Notes under the pieces: generated by a model
The model's input: only the letters and a program-made list of their open reading frames with translations
What the model was told of the DNA's origin: nothing
Databases searched by the model: none
Translations under genes and position numbers: made by a program
Assembly: GCA_902781045.1 (NCBI GenBank)
Contig: CACZHT010000040.1
Coordinates: 1 to 64,000 of the forward strand
From: an uncultured Bacteroidales bacterium
GTDB taxonomy: Bacteria; Bacteroidota; Bacteroidia; Bacteroidales; Muribaculaceae
Reading direction: 5' to 3'
DNA: 64,000 nucleotides
Shown: in pieces, positions 32,661 to 41,608 of the stretch
Layout: every line of letters begins with the position of its first letter
Position numbering within the stretch: position 1 is the first letter of the stretch

Positions 32661-33938
32661 TCAATTTTTTTCGTTTTCCTTGACGCTGATGCGTACTAGC
32701 TCGACGCGGGCGGCTGTCTTGCGCATGACCTCAAAGTCATACAGGTCAGTCTCGATGCGCTCGCCCACGTTAGGGATGGCTTCCTGCAGGTGCAGCAGGT
32801 AGCCGGCGACTGTCTGGTAGTCATCGCTCTCGGGCAGGTCTAGATGGAACCGCTCGTTAATCTCCTCTATCTCCATGCGTCCGCTCACCTCGTAGGTGTG
32901 CTCGTCAATCTGGCGTGCTGTCAGCCGGTTGCGGTCGTGCTCGTCTTCAATCTCGCCGAAGATTTCCTCGACCAGGTCTTCAAGCGTGACCATGCCACTG
33001 GTGCCGCCATACTCGTCGAGCACGATGGCCATCGAGCGCTTCTTGTCCAGCAGATTCTGCATCATCTTGCGAGCCAGCAATGTCTCGGGTGCAAACAGCA
33101 CGGGCTTGATGCGAGACTTCCAGTCGACCTCGGGCACGAACAGCTCGCTCACCTGAATGAAGCCGATCACCTGGTCAATCTCGTCGCGATAGACCACTAT
33201 CTTGCTTAGGCCCGACTGACTGAACAGGCTCACCAGCTGGTCGCGAGTGGTGTGGGTGATGTCGACTGCCACCATCTCGTTGCGGGGCACCATGCAGTCG
33301 CGCAGACGGGTGTCACTGAAGTCGAGCGCGTTCTCAAACAGCTTCACCTCGTGCTCCACCTCCTTGTTCTCGTCCTCATGCTTGTCGATGTTCTCTTGCA
33401 GATAGGCGTCCAGCTCGTCGACGGTGATCAGTCCCAGACGCTCGTTCTTGACCTTGATGCCAAGCAGACGCATCAGCCATGCCGACAGCAACTGTGTGAA
33501 CCGCGAGATGGGATAGAGCACGCAGTAGCACACAAACAGCGGGAGCGAGAACGTGCGCAGAGAGTAGTTGGGGTTGATGCGAAACACGGCCTTGGGCAGA
33601 AACTCGCCGGTGAGCAGGATGATGACCGTCGAGATGACGGTGATGAGCAGCAGCTCCATGAAGTCGTTGCCTCCCACCAGTGGCTTCAGTGGCTGTGTGA
33701 GCAACTGGGCCATGGCGATGCTGTACACCACGTTGACAATGTTGTTGCCCACCAGCAGGGTGGAGATGAACATGTCGCGGTGCGAGTAGAACACGTTGAT
33801 GGTGCGGTTAATCACACCGCCACGGGCAATGTCCATCTCGGCTCGAACCTTGCTCGACGACACGAACGCAATCTCCATCCCCGAGAAGAAACCCGACAAT
33901 GCTATCGAAATCAGCACTATTACTAAAGACCAAGTCAT
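32661..33938 (-). CDS. CNNM/CorC-type membrane protein (DUF21, CBS pair, CorC_HlyC)
   Basis: 425 residues. The DUF21 membrane part (about 1-190) holds four helices with [20 protein letters not shown] and [20 protein letters not shown], then a CBS pair (about 205-330: [14 protein letters not shown] ... [20 protein letters not shown]) and a C-terminal CorC_HlyC domain with GDxxxxAGYLL-like [13 protein letters not shown]. Such proteins are linked to Mg2+/Co2+ efflux or homeostasis; the older hemolysin label has no support. Encoded after lptC on the same strand, a common Bacteroidales order. Confidence 0.92.
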   Translation of the reverse strand: MTWSLVIVLISIALSGFFSGMEIAFVSSSKVRAEMDIARGGVINRTINVFYSHRDMFISTLLVGNNIVNVVYSIAMAQLLTQPLKPLVGGNDFMELLLITVISTVIILLTGEFLPKAVFRINPNYSLRTFSLPLFVCYCVLYPISRFTQLLSAWLMRLLGIKVKNERLGLITVDELDAYLQENIDKHEDENKEVEHEVKLFENALDFSDTRLRDCMVPRNEMVAVDITHTTRDQLVSLFSQSGLSKIVVYRDEIDQVIGFIQVSELFVPEVDWKSRIKPVLFAPETLLARKMMQNLLDKKRSMAIVLDEYGGTSGMVTLEDLVEEIFGEIEDEHDRNRLTARQIDEHTYEVSGRMEIEEINERFHLDLPESDDYQTVAGYLLHLQEAIPNVGERIETDLYDFEVMRKTAARVELVRISVKENEKN

Positions 33939-33983
33939 ATCATAGCATCAACCTAGAAATGTTAAATATAAACAATCAACTCA

Positions 33984-34571
33984 TTAGGGGTGCGGCATGC
34001 GGCTCTCGTCGATGGGAAAGATGGCCTCGACACGCCGCAGGGTGTAGGTGGTGAACGTCTCGTTGCTCTGATAGCCATAGCCCTCGATGACGCGGCCCTG
34101 CTTCTCGATGTGGATGAATGCGTCGCTGTAGAGCTTGTGCTGCCCCTGGTTCCAGAAGAGCTGGTCGGTCAGGATGATGTCGCCACCGTCGTTGGTGATG
34201 CGCACATTGCCGTGCAGGTCCCACAGCTGGCGGTGCTTGTCGTAGTAGGCCGAGTCGCACTCGATGGTCGAGGTCACCGCATAGGCCGAGTCCATCTCCT
34301 CCGCCTTGACACCCTCGGGAAACACCCAATGAGGCTCGCGGGCCTCCTCAAACATCAGCCAGCGCCGTGTGGTGATGCGATAGCGCGTGTGGCCGTCATC
34401 GCTGATGATGGTCTGCACATCGCTGGTAGCCATCGTGGGCACGCGCTCGGGGTCGGTGGCGTGGCTCACCACGCTCTTGAGCTCGCCGTCCTTGCACCCG
34501 CCCTGCAACACCACCGCCACCAGGGCCAGCAGCTTGATTGCCAGTTGAGAATTGAGAGTTAACCGCCTCAC
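33984..34571 (-). CDS. lptC: LPS export protein LptC
   Basis: 195 residues: an N-terminal hydrophobic segment (about 10-25) ending in a Cys that could be lipidated although the lipobox is poor (LQGGC), then an LptC/OstA-like beta-jelly-roll (ERVPTMATSDVQTIISDDGH, RYRITTRRWLMFEE, CDSAYYDKHRQLWDLHGNVR, LTDQLFWNQGQHKLYSDAFI). LptC hands lipopolysaccharide from the inner-membrane LptBFG complex to LptA in the periplasm. It lies between a barrel protein gene and the CNNM gene, the arrangement seen in many Bacteroidetes. Confidence 0.88.
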   Translation of the reverse strand: MRRLTLNSQLAIKLLALVAVVLQGGCKDGELKSVVSHATDPERVPTMATSDVQTIISDDGHTRYRITTRRWLMFEEAREPHWVFPEGVKAEEMDSAYAVTSTIECDSAYYDKHRQLWDLHGNVRITNDGGDIILTDQLFWNQGQHKLYSDAFIHIEKQGRVIEGYGYQSNETFTTYTLRRVEAIFPIDESRMPHP

Positions 34572-34584
34572 CTCTTGATTGCCA

Positions 34585-34712
34585 ATTGTGAATTATAAAT
34601 TATGAACTATGAACTATAAATTATGAACTATGAATTGTGAACTATGAATTGTGAACTATAAATTATGAATTATGAATTATGAATTATAAATTATGAATTA
34701 TGAATTATGAAT
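34585..34712. repeat. Long ATTATGAATT / AACTATGAATT simple-repeat tract
   Basis: About 13 imperfect copies of a 10-bp unit (TTATGAATTATGAATTATAA and variants with AACTATGAATTG) fill the space between the barrel gene and lptC. It is the longest member of this repeat family in the window. Confidence 0.85.
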
Positions 34713-34723
34713 TGTCTCCTGCG

Positions 34724-35962
34724 CTAGCGTATCTTGTTCTTCCAGAACCACATCTCGTTGACATTCACACCGATGGTGATGTTCAGGTAGTTCTCCTTGA
34801 TCATCGACACCGGCGCGCTGTAGCGGTGCTTCCACTCCAGGCCGATGTTGATGGTGGTCTTGCCGCTGGGCACCGGCAGGCCCACGCCGATTGTCGCGCC
34901 ATAGTCGCGCACGTTGGACCCGCGGATGTTCATGTAGTCGTGGTTGTAGAATCCGCCCACACGGAACATCATCGCCCCCACATACGACCCGCGGCGGTTG
35001 GGAGTGTACTGCAGGCCGGCGGCCACCTTCCAGCGGTTGTCAAAGCGCATGCCGCCCTCCTCGAAGCCACGCAACGGGGCATACTTGGCGTCGGCCCACT
35101 TCTGATAGGTGAAGTCGACCTCGCCCAGCAGGCGGCGGTCCCACTCATAGCTCACCCCAACGCCGATGCTGTGCGGCTGCTCATACTTGCCCTTGAGGCT
35201 GGTGTAGCCGATGGTGTCGATGTCATTGTCCTGCAGGTCATACATCGTGCCCCACGTGTGGCCGTGCAGCGACTTGCGCGGCTGGTAGGTGGCACCGACC
35301 ACCAGGCGGTCGTTCTCGCCGATGCGCTGGGCATACTGCAAACCCACCTGGATGTTCCAGTCGCGCACCTCCATGATGCGGTTGAACACCGCGCTCGACT
35401 CATCGGTCACCGAGGTCGAGTTGGTCGTCGTGCCGAACATATAGGCCACATTGGCGCCCAAGCTCAACCCCTTGAACAGCTCGTAGCCCGCGCCCACATA
35501 GAGCTGCGCCAGCCCGCCCGAGCCGCCACGGTACTCCTCGCCATTGTCTAGCTTGTTGCCGAAGGTGTAGCCCACCGACGAGTACGGCACCAGGCCGAAC
35601 GAACCGCCCAGCCCGCGGGTGATGCGGAAGTGGCCCGTCAGGTAGTCCAGCCCGCCACCGAAGTTGTGGCCCGTCCTCGACCCCTCCTGCGACCACAGGT
35701 TGGTCAGCCCCACGCCAACGTCCCACATGAACGTCAGCGAGTCGACCTGCGAGTAGCTCGCCGGGTTCATCGCGTTGATCACACGTCCGTTCTGCATGGC
35801 ATAGCCCACGCCACCCATCGAGCGCTGGATGCCCGAGGCGTTGTCACTGAGCAGGCCATAGCCCACTCGGCTGTAGGGGCTCGTCGTCGAGCCTTGGCTC
35901 CACGCCCCTGTCACCACGGCCATCGCTGCGATGGCCACTGTCAGTAGTCTCTGTATCTTCAT
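34724..35962 (-). CDS. Outer-membrane beta-barrel protein
   Basis: 412 residues with a signal peptide (MKIQRLLTVAIAAMAVVTGA). The mature start SPYSRVGYGLLSDNASGIQRSMGG is typical of a large Bacteroidetes barrel family, and amphipathic strands continue through to the end (NLSD-free, closing WFWKNKIR). It is probably an outer-membrane channel or assembly factor. It lies upstream of lptC on the same strand, a conserved neighbourhood that suggests an envelope role, but no specific function is claimed. Promoter TATCTTTG is 77 bases before the ATG. Confidence 0.8.
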   Translation of the reverse strand: MKIQRLLTVAIAAMAVVTGAWSQGSTTSPYSRVGYGLLSDNASGIQRSMGGVGYAMQNGRVINAMNPASYSQVDSLTFMWDVGVGLTNLWSQEGSRTGHNFGGGLDYLTGHFRITRGLGGSFGLVPYSSVGYTFGNKLDNGEEYRGGSGGLAQLYVGAGYELFKGLSLGANVAYMFGTTTNSTSVTDESSAVFNRIMEVRDWNIQVGLQYAQRIGENDRLVVGATYQPRKSLHGHTWGTMYDLQDNDIDTIGYTSLKGKYEQPHSIGVGVSYEWDRRLLGEVDFTYQKWADAKYAPLRGFEEGGMRFDNRWKVAAGLQYTPNRRGSYVGAMMFRVGGFYNHDYMNIRGSNVRDYGATIGVGLPVPSGKTTINIGLEWKHRYSAPVSMIKENYLNITIGVNVNEMWFWKNKIR

Positions 35963-36038
35963 CTGTGCTGTGCGGTTGTCTGGTTTACCCGTCGCCCTGC
36001 CACCCCCTGGCGGGGGAGGTCAGAACCAAATTATCTTG

Positions 36039-36046
36039 CAAAGATA
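36039..36046 (-). promoter_or_regulatory. Promoter -7 element of the barrel gene at 35962 (TATCTTTG)
   Basis: TATCTTTG on the minus strand, 77 bases before ATG 35962. Confidence 0.6.
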
Positions 36047-36148
36047 AGTCTTTTTCCTGGCATAGTGCCGCTTTTTCCGAAATTTTCACAATTGTTTGCT
36101 CACCCGCATCCCTGCAGCGATGCCGCGTCTACCCGCCCCTTTCCCAAA

Positions 36149-36317
36149 GAGGCCGCTGAAAAAGTACAGGCAAATAATTGATTTGCTTCACGATGGTTAT
36201 ATTTAAACCTAGATTTAAATAAAATATCTGCAAATTCCGTAATATTTCAAATTATATTCAAGAAAAATTCGCGTTTTATTCGCGTAATTCGCGGTTTATT
36301 ACTTTTTCAGCAGCCTC
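36149..36317. mobile_element. MITE copy 1 (169 bp, 6-bp target duplication CCCAAA)
   Basis: Terminal inverted repeats GAGGCCGCTGAAAAAGTA (36149-36166) and, inverted at the right end, GAGGCTGCTGAAAAAGTA (36300-36317) match at 17 of 18 positions. The flanking hexamer CCCAAA is duplicated (36143-36148 and 36318-36323). The inside is AT-rich, non-coding, and contains CGCGTAATTCGCGGTTTATT. Copy 2 at 49060-49229 is similar end to end. Confidence 0.92.
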
Positions 36318-36384
36318 CCCAAAAGGGGTGGGGAGGCTGGCCGGAACCCATCGCTGGACAGTTGTTGTCACAACCCACAAAGTT

Positions 36385-36560
36385 AATAAAAAATGGGAAC
36401 TATATACCTGTTGTCCCCACAAAGCGAAAGACCATACAAGTGCATCGAAGATGCACGCAGCTTGGTCCTGAGACTCGACCTGCCAAGTGCCTCGCAGAGG
36501 AACTTTAACCAGCTAACTAATAGTTGTTTGGCTGTAAAAGCTCCTCTACGAGGCACTTTT
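36385..36560 (-). ncRNA. Candidate structured RNA: two hairpins and a T run (minus strand)
   Basis: A long inverted repeat (36485-36506 with 36536-36558) pairs over about 22 bases; its two mismatches become G-U pairs only if the minus strand is transcribed. Next on that strand is a perfect 7-bp hairpin (GTGCATC-GAA-GATGCAC in plus orientation, 36440-36456) and then ATTTTTTATT at about 36393-36384. No promoter was identified, and weak open frames on both strands overlap it, so the call is tentative. Confidence 0.35.
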
Positions 36561-36643
36561 ATTCTGCTCCTGTGTTTCAAATCGTTTTTTGCTCTTTTCC
36601 TGAAAACACAGGATGAAAAACTGAGATAATTCAAGCTTTTTAG

Positions 36644-36651
36644 TATCTTTG
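36644..36651 (+). promoter_or_regulatory. Promoter -7 element of gene 36673 (TATCTTTG)
   Basis: TATCTTTG, 21 bases before ATG 36673. Confidence 0.75.
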
Positions 36652-36672
36652 CGGTCTAAACTTATAATCATT

Positions 36673-37185
36673 ATGAAAAGAACTATACTTATCGGTTTAT
36701 TGTTTCTTTGTGTATTGACAGCTTCGGCACAAATCCAAAGAAATTTCATGGGGTTCACACTTGGTGAATCAACCAAAGAGCAAGTTTATAACGAACTTGT
36801 AAAGCAGAATTTCGACGTATGGGGAGACCCTAACTTCGATACGTATGTCGTTAACGGCCATATACCATTTGCAGGTTATATCTGGACTACGCTTTCTGTG
36901 TCATTCTACAATGACAGGCTATACAATATTACATTCATTGATGGAGATAGTACAACCGAAGCATTGATTGATAAGTTCATTCAAATCAATCAGTCTTTAA
37001 ATAAAAAATATATTGATTATCTAATATCAGATGCAACAACAGTGAAGCACTACGAAGATAGCGATACTCACATAATGTTACAATGTGATTATTCTTCTAT
37101 ATCAAGCAAAGTGCAGCTTTCACTGACCTATGCTTATATGCCTTTATTGAAGTTAAAGAAATCTCAAGAAGAAGATGAACTCTAA
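36673..37185 (+). CDS. AT-rich small secreted protein
   Basis: 170 residues with a clear signal peptide (MKRTILIGLLFLCVLTASAQ). The mature part is a small mixed alpha/beta domain (IQRNFMGFTLGESTKEQVYN ... WTTLSVSFYNDRLYNITFID), which recalls small periplasmic domains described as bacterial surface proteins, but no family is certain. Base composition is far more AT-rich than the surrounding housekeeping genes, similar to the inner genes of the adjacent restriction operon, which suggests shared acquired origin. Convergent with hsdR, 23 bases apart. The ATG is supported by promoter position and signal peptide. Confidence 0.8.
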   Translation: MKRTILIGLLFLCVLTASAQIQRNFMGFTLGESTKEQVYNELVKQNFDVWGDPNFDTYVVNGHIPFAGYIWTTLSVSFYNDRLYNITFIDGDSTTEALIDKFIQINQSLNKKYIDYLISDATTVKHYEDSDTHIMLQCDYSSISSKVQLSLTYAYMPLLKLKKSQEEDEL

Positions 37186-37208
37186 TCAAGTGTTTGTATT
37201 CTCATTGG

Positions 37209-40200
37209 TTATTCTTCTGCTGCCATGCTGATGTTGCTTTCTTCTTCGAGCGTTGGGTATGGGACGACGTTGCTGGGCTTGTCATCGCTGTTGCGGTAAC
37301 GCATGTACATCGCCTTGGCCATCTCGCTCATCACCCGCTTGTAGAACTGCTCGTCCTCGAAGAGTTTTGAGAAGGCATCCATCTGCTCCATGTAGCATTT
37401 CTGCGCCACGCGCTCAAACTCCTTGGGGAAGATGCTCGTCTCAAACATGTTGGCATCGTTGTTCTTGGCCTGTTTCTTCAATGTCTTGCCAGCACGAATC
37501 ATCTTGTCGAAGATGGTCTCCACAATCACCCTGTCCGCTTCGGTGAACTTGCCAGCATACATGATGTTGATTTTCTCGATGATGTTGGCCAGCAGGTCGG
37601 TCTTGATGTCGGTGGGATTACCCTTGGCCCCCTTTTCGGGCTTCAGCGTCTTGTCTTTGTCGGTGGGGGCCAGTTCGATGGTGCCCGTGAAGGTCTCGGT
37701 CAACTTGTTGTTGATGAGTGCCAGTTTGTTGTTTAGGTCGACTTTCTGATGCGGCTTCTTGGGGATGACGCGATAGAAGAACTCGGCGAAGATATACGAC
37801 TTGTACAATTCGCGGTCGAAGGTGCGTGCCACCTGTGCCATGTAGGAGTAGAATCGGATGAAATTCTTGAGCAGCGACCGCACCTTGAACTGCTCCTCCT
37901 CAACGAGGTTCTCATAGCAGTCCACGGCGGGTTTCAGTGCCGATACAAGTTTGCCCATGTCTTTGTTGCCCTGCACCCGCTTCTTGTAGATTTCATAGAC
38001 CTTATCCTCATCCGCTGTATTCCACAGGTGGTACTTTGTTAAGTCCGTGTGGTACTCATAGACCACATTCACGTCCACAGCATCGCTCAGGAGCGTGTCC
38101 TCGTAGAATGGCTGGAACGATGCCTTGATGCTGTCGGCTGTATTGGCAAAGTCGAGTATGTAGGTGTCAACCTTGCCTTTGTGGCTGCGATTGAGCCTGG
38201 AGAGGGTCTGCACCGCCTTCACGCCCCTCAGTTTCTTGTCCACAAACATCGTGTGCAGCAGCGGCTCGTCAAAGCCCGTCTGGTACTTGTCGGCCACTAT
38301 CAGCACGTTGTAGAGGTCGCTGTTGAAGAACAAGGGCAGCTGCCGCTCCGATATCTTCTGCTCGGGCGTACTGTTCAGCTTGCTCTCGGTGCATTCCTCG
38401 CCCTGATACTTTACCGTTCCTGAAAACGCGACAAGTGGGTGGACATCGTCATAGCCCTTCTGCTTGCAGTATTCACGCACCAGGAACAGATATCTCACGG
38501 CATGTGCTCGCGACGGCGACACAATCATCGCCTTGGCCTTGCCATCAATCTTGGTGAGCGTGATTTCACGCAGTTTCTCGACCATCACTTCCACCTTCTG
38601 CTGCAGCACAAATTCGTGGCTGTCGTGGTAGCGTTTGATGGCCATGGTGGCGGGTATCTCCTCAAATTCGGGATTGTCGCTCACTGCCTTGGCTATCTCG
38701 TAACTGGTCTCGATGGTGGTGTAGTACTTGAGCACATCGAGTATGAAGCCCTCGTCAATGGCTTGCCGCATTGAGTAGTGGTGGAACGCATCGTAGGTTC
38801 CGTCAGGCTTCAGCACACCGAAGGTCTGCAAGGTCTTGGGCTTAGGCGTGGCCGTGAAGGCGTAGAAGTAGAGGTTCTTGTGCTTGCCTTGCGCCAGCAG
38901 CGTCTCGGTCATTACGTCCATGCTGTCCTTGAGTTCTTCTTCGGTCTTCTCTTCCCACTCGGCCATCTCACGCAATGCCTCCTCGGTGTCGGCCAGTGCC
39001 TTCTTGAGTTTCTCGGCACTCTTGCCGCTCTGCGAACTGTGCGCCTCGTCAATCACGATGGCGAAGTTCTTCATGTGATGACCGTCAAGTTCCTTGTAGA
39101 TGAGCGGGAAGCGATGGATGGTGGTGATGATGATGCGCTTCTTGTCGTTGATGGCATCTTTCAGTTTCTCGCTGTTGTCGCTGTCGGTGATGGTCTCAAT
39201 CTGCCCCTCATAGTGGTCGAAGCCCAGGATGGTGTTTTGCAATTGGCTGTTGAGTACACGGCGGTCGGTGATGACAAACACCGACTGGAAAATTTCCTTG
39301 TCGTGCAGGTCGTGCAGCGACGACAGGCGGTAGGTGAGCCAGGCGATGGAGTTCGACTTGCCACTGCCCGCACTGTGCTGCAGCAGATAACTCTTGCCCT
39401 CGGTGCTTGCCTTGGTGTCGGCGACAATCTTCTCGACCACATCCAGTTGGTGATAGCGCGGGAAGATGATTTTCTTCGACTTCTTGGTGACCTTTTTGCC
39501 GTTTACCAGACTCACGCTCTCATCCTCTTGCAGACTGATGTAGCGTTGCAGCAGCGACAGGAGCATGTCACGGCGCAGCACTTTCTCCCACAGGTAGGAT
39601 GTGGGATAACCGTCGGGATTCTCGGGGTTGCCTCCGTCACCGATGTGTCCTGCACCGTTGCTGCCTTGATTGAACGGCAGGAAGAAGGTGCTCTCGCCCC
39701 GCAGATGGGTGGTCATCACCACTTCTTCAAGGTCAACGCCAAAGTAGGCCAGGATGCGGTTGTTGAACCAGAACAGGGGCTCTTTCGGGTCGCGGTCATA
39801 CTGGAACTGGTGCTTGGCGTTCTCCACGGACTGGCCCGTGAGTTGGTTCTTCAGTTCGAGGGCGACGATGGGGATGCCGTTGACCGACAGCACCATGTCG
39901 ATGCTGTTCTTGTTGTCGGTCGAGTAGAAGAACTGCCGCGTCTCGGTGAGGATGTTGGCGTTGTATTTTGCCACCAGTTCCTCGTTCAGTCCCGATGCGG
40001 GCTCGAAGTAGACGAACTTGATGCCGATGCCTCGGTCTTTGATGCCGTTGCGCAGAACATGGATGAGGCCACTCTGGGCGACATTATGCTGGAACATCTT
40101 GTAGAGCTGATTCTCGGCATTGTCGCCATAGATGTTTTTGTATTTCGTCCATTGCTTGGGCTGCGTCGCTTCGATGAACTGGATGAGCATTGGCATGTCA

Positions 40201-40307
40201 ATGGCACGTACCTTGTCGTAGGTAGCCATCGTGCCTTTATTATATCCGCCCTCATTCAGCAGATACTGCTCAATGTCTTGCTCGAAGTTCTTCTCTTTCG
40301 TTTCCAT
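37209..40307 (-). CDS. hsdR: Type I restriction enzyme R subunit (HsdR)
   Basis: 1032 residues. The N-terminal PD-(D/E)XK nuclease is visible as SIDMVLSVNGIPIVALELKN (about 135-155). The translocase follows, with Walker A LLQHSAGSGKSNSIAWL (about 305-320), DEAHSSQSG (about 419), FTATPKPKTLQTFG and the helicase C half (VADKYQTGFDEPL, LSRLNRSHKGK), then the helical C-terminal domain. With HsdM and HsdS it cuts unmodified DNA far from the recognition site while pulling DNA. ATG 40307 is used; a TTG at 40316 would overlap the upstream stop. It is the last gene of the operon, directly after the HEPN protein gene. Confidence 0.95.
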   Translation of the reverse strand: METKEKNFEQDIEQYLLNEGGYNKGTMATYDKVRAIDMPMLIQFIEATQPKQWTKYKNIYGDNAENQLYKMFQHNVAQSGLIHVLRNGIKDRGIGIKFVYFEPASGLNEELVAKYNANILTETRQFFYSTDNKNSIDMVLSVNGIPIVALELKNQLTGQSVENAKHQFQYDRDPKEPLFWFNNRILAYFGVDLEEVVMTTHLRGESTFFLPFNQGSNGAGHIGDGGNPENPDGYPTSYLWEKVLRRDMLLSLLQRYISLQEDESVSLVNGKKVTKKSKKIIFPRYHQLDVVEKIVADTKASTEGKSYLLQHSAGSGKSNSIAWLTYRLSSLHDLHDKEIFQSVFVITDRRVLNSQLQNTILGFDHYEGQIETITDSDNSEKLKDAINDKKRIIITTIHRFPLIYKELDGHHMKNFAIVIDEAHSSQSGKSAEKLKKALADTEEALREMAEWEEKTEEELKDSMDVMTETLLAQGKHKNLYFYAFTATPKPKTLQTFGVLKPDGTYDAFHHYSMRQAIDEGFILDVLKYYTTIETSYEIAKAVSDNPEFEEIPATMAIKRYHDSHEFVLQQKVEVMVEKLREITLTKIDGKAKAMIVSPSRAHAVRYLFLVREYCKQKGYDDVHPLVAFSGTVKYQGEECTESKLNSTPEQKISERQLPLFFNSDLYNVLIVADKYQTGFDEPLLHTMFVDKKLRGVKAVQTLSRLNRSHKGKVDTYILDFANTADSIKASFQPFYEDTLLSDAVDVNVVYEYHTDLTKYHLWNTADEDKVYEIYKKRVQGNKDMGKLVSALKPAVDCYENLVEEEQFKVRSLLKNFIRFYSYMAQVARTFDRELYKSYIFAEFFYRVIPKKPHQKVDLNNKLALINNKLTETFTGTIELAPTDKDKTLKPEKGAKGNPTDIKTDLLANIIEKINIMYAGKFTEADRVIVETIFDKMIRAGKTLKKQAKNNDANMFETSIFPKEFERVAQKCYMEQMDAFSKLFEDEQFYKRVMSEMAKAMYMRYRNSDDKPSNVVPYPTLEEESNISMAAEE

Positions 40308-40312
40308 AAACG

Positions 40313-41608
40313 TCAATCTATTTCAAGGGGTAAAGAGTCTATTATCTGAGATATTGGAGATTGTTCGCAACACAGATTGATCTCATGATTAGACAATCCA
40401 AGCATACTTAAAATACAGCATGTAAGTAATACCTTGCATTTTTCTGTTAACCAGAAGAGAGTGCTTCCACTCACAGCCTGAGACTTTTCTTCATCAGGAT
40501 ATAGATGCGAATACTTATGCCGACTATCAGAAAGAACTTTCGGATTTATCTTACATTTCTTGACTGCTTCAACGTCTTTAAACTGGGAGACCAGTACTTC
40601 TATCTGTTCTTCATACTTACGAACATCTCTTCCATCTCTTTTGTTTACAAACCTTTTGTGGAAGCCATCCAACGCTTGTGCTATTATTAAAAAGTCAGGT
40701 GTGTCAAATAATTTGCCTTTTCGAAGAGAATCAACCAGATAACCACTTATAGGTGAAACCTTCTCAAAACACTCGTGCCATTTACGTAACATATCAGGCA
40801 CCAGATTATTCAGTTTCTTGAACTTAATCAACGTTGAGACTTTTGGGTCTACTGAGTTACCCCTCTTAAATAGGAGTTCAGATGTTTGATTGTCATTCTC
40901 AAAATGAATTCCTGAAGGACTTTGCTCAGAAAATAGAGCGACGGACAGAAACTGGGAGAACTCATTAACTTGTTTAAGATATTTTCTAAAAGAAATGTTC
41001 TCATGTACCTCAATAACAAACTCTGAAACTTGATTGATAATCAAGTCATAGATTGTTCTTTTTTGAGTACACCTATCTCTTATAATCCAATTAATTCCAT
41101 CTTCTATTATAGTATTAACGAGATATTCTCTCTTACTAATGTCTTTAAGTGTATGGCAATAACCGTCTTCAATTTTTCTAAATGACAAATTATCCTGAAA
41201 AGCCCAATTTCTTAAATACGGAAATTGAACGATACATCTATTGAAGCAAGTGTCATCAAGAGAAAGGATATGCTTCCCCATTAGAATCAACTCAACAACA
41301 AACTTAGTACAGGTGAAATCACCCATCTTCATTTCTTTCATTACGACATTAAATAGGGTGAATAATTTGCCATTGGCATCTTTTCCCCATATCACATCAT
41401 TTTGTCTGTAATGTTTTACGTGAAAGTCACTAGGAATACGGAATAACTCAAGAGTACTATCCTGATCCCCATGATAAGTTAAGGTTCCTGTATATTTCCT
41501 TTCGTGTCCCATCATCCTTTCGGGATGTAGGAACAGTAATTGGTTGTCGTGGTCTTTCCTGGCAGGAATCCACCACTCACCATGAAATATTTGAGGATTA
41601 TTTGTCAT
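40313..41608 (-). CDS. ApeA-like HEPN protein embedded in the type I restriction operon
   Basis: 431 residues. The start FHGEWWIPARKDH and KYTGTLTYHGDQDSTLELF resemble the N-terminal domain of ApeA, an abortive-infection protein (GxWWxP followed by a G-x-L strand). The C-terminal part is helical and carries SRHKYSHLYPD with the HEPN RNase pattern R-x4-H at Arg363 and His368, followed by a long helix (FWLTEKCKVLLTCCILSMLG). HEPN proteins with this motif often cut RNA. The gene is markedly AT-rich, overlaps the hsdS stop by four bases (ATGA) and ends five bases before the hsdR ATG, so it is an integral operon member. Likely a second, RNA-targeting defence layer or a safeguard triggered when restriction fails; both are inference. 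Confidence 0.7.
   Translation of the reverse strand: MTNNPQIFHGEWWIPARKDHDNQLLFLHPERMMGHERKYTGTLTYHGDQDSTLELFRIPSDFHVKHYRQNDVIWGKDANGKLFTLFNVVMKEMKMGDFTCTKFVVELILMGKHILSLDDTCFNRCIVQFPYLRNWAFQDNLSFRKIEDGYCHTLKDISKREYLVNTIIEDGINWIIRDRCTQKRTIYDLIINQVSEFVIEVHENISFRKYLKQVNEFSQFLSVALFSEQSPSGIHFENDNQTSELLFKRGNSVDPKVSTLIKFKKLNNLVPDMLRKWHECFEKVSPISGYLVDSLRKGKLFDTPDFLIIAQALDGFHKRFVNKRDGRDVRKYEEQIEVLVSQFKDVEAVKKCKINPKVLSDSRHKYSHLYPDEEKSQAVSGSTLFWLTEKCKVLLTCCILSMLGLSNHEINLCCEQSPISQIIDSLPLEID

Noticed and set aside
36383..36634. Coding gene on either strand over the palindrome at 36.4-36.6 kb
   Set aside because: Both overlapping frames have poor coding character and the sequence is dominated by inverted repeats; a structured RNA or remnant is preferred.
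38778..40349. Plus-strand frame opposite hsdR
   Set aside because: Shadow of a clear HsdR with nuclease and helicase motifs.
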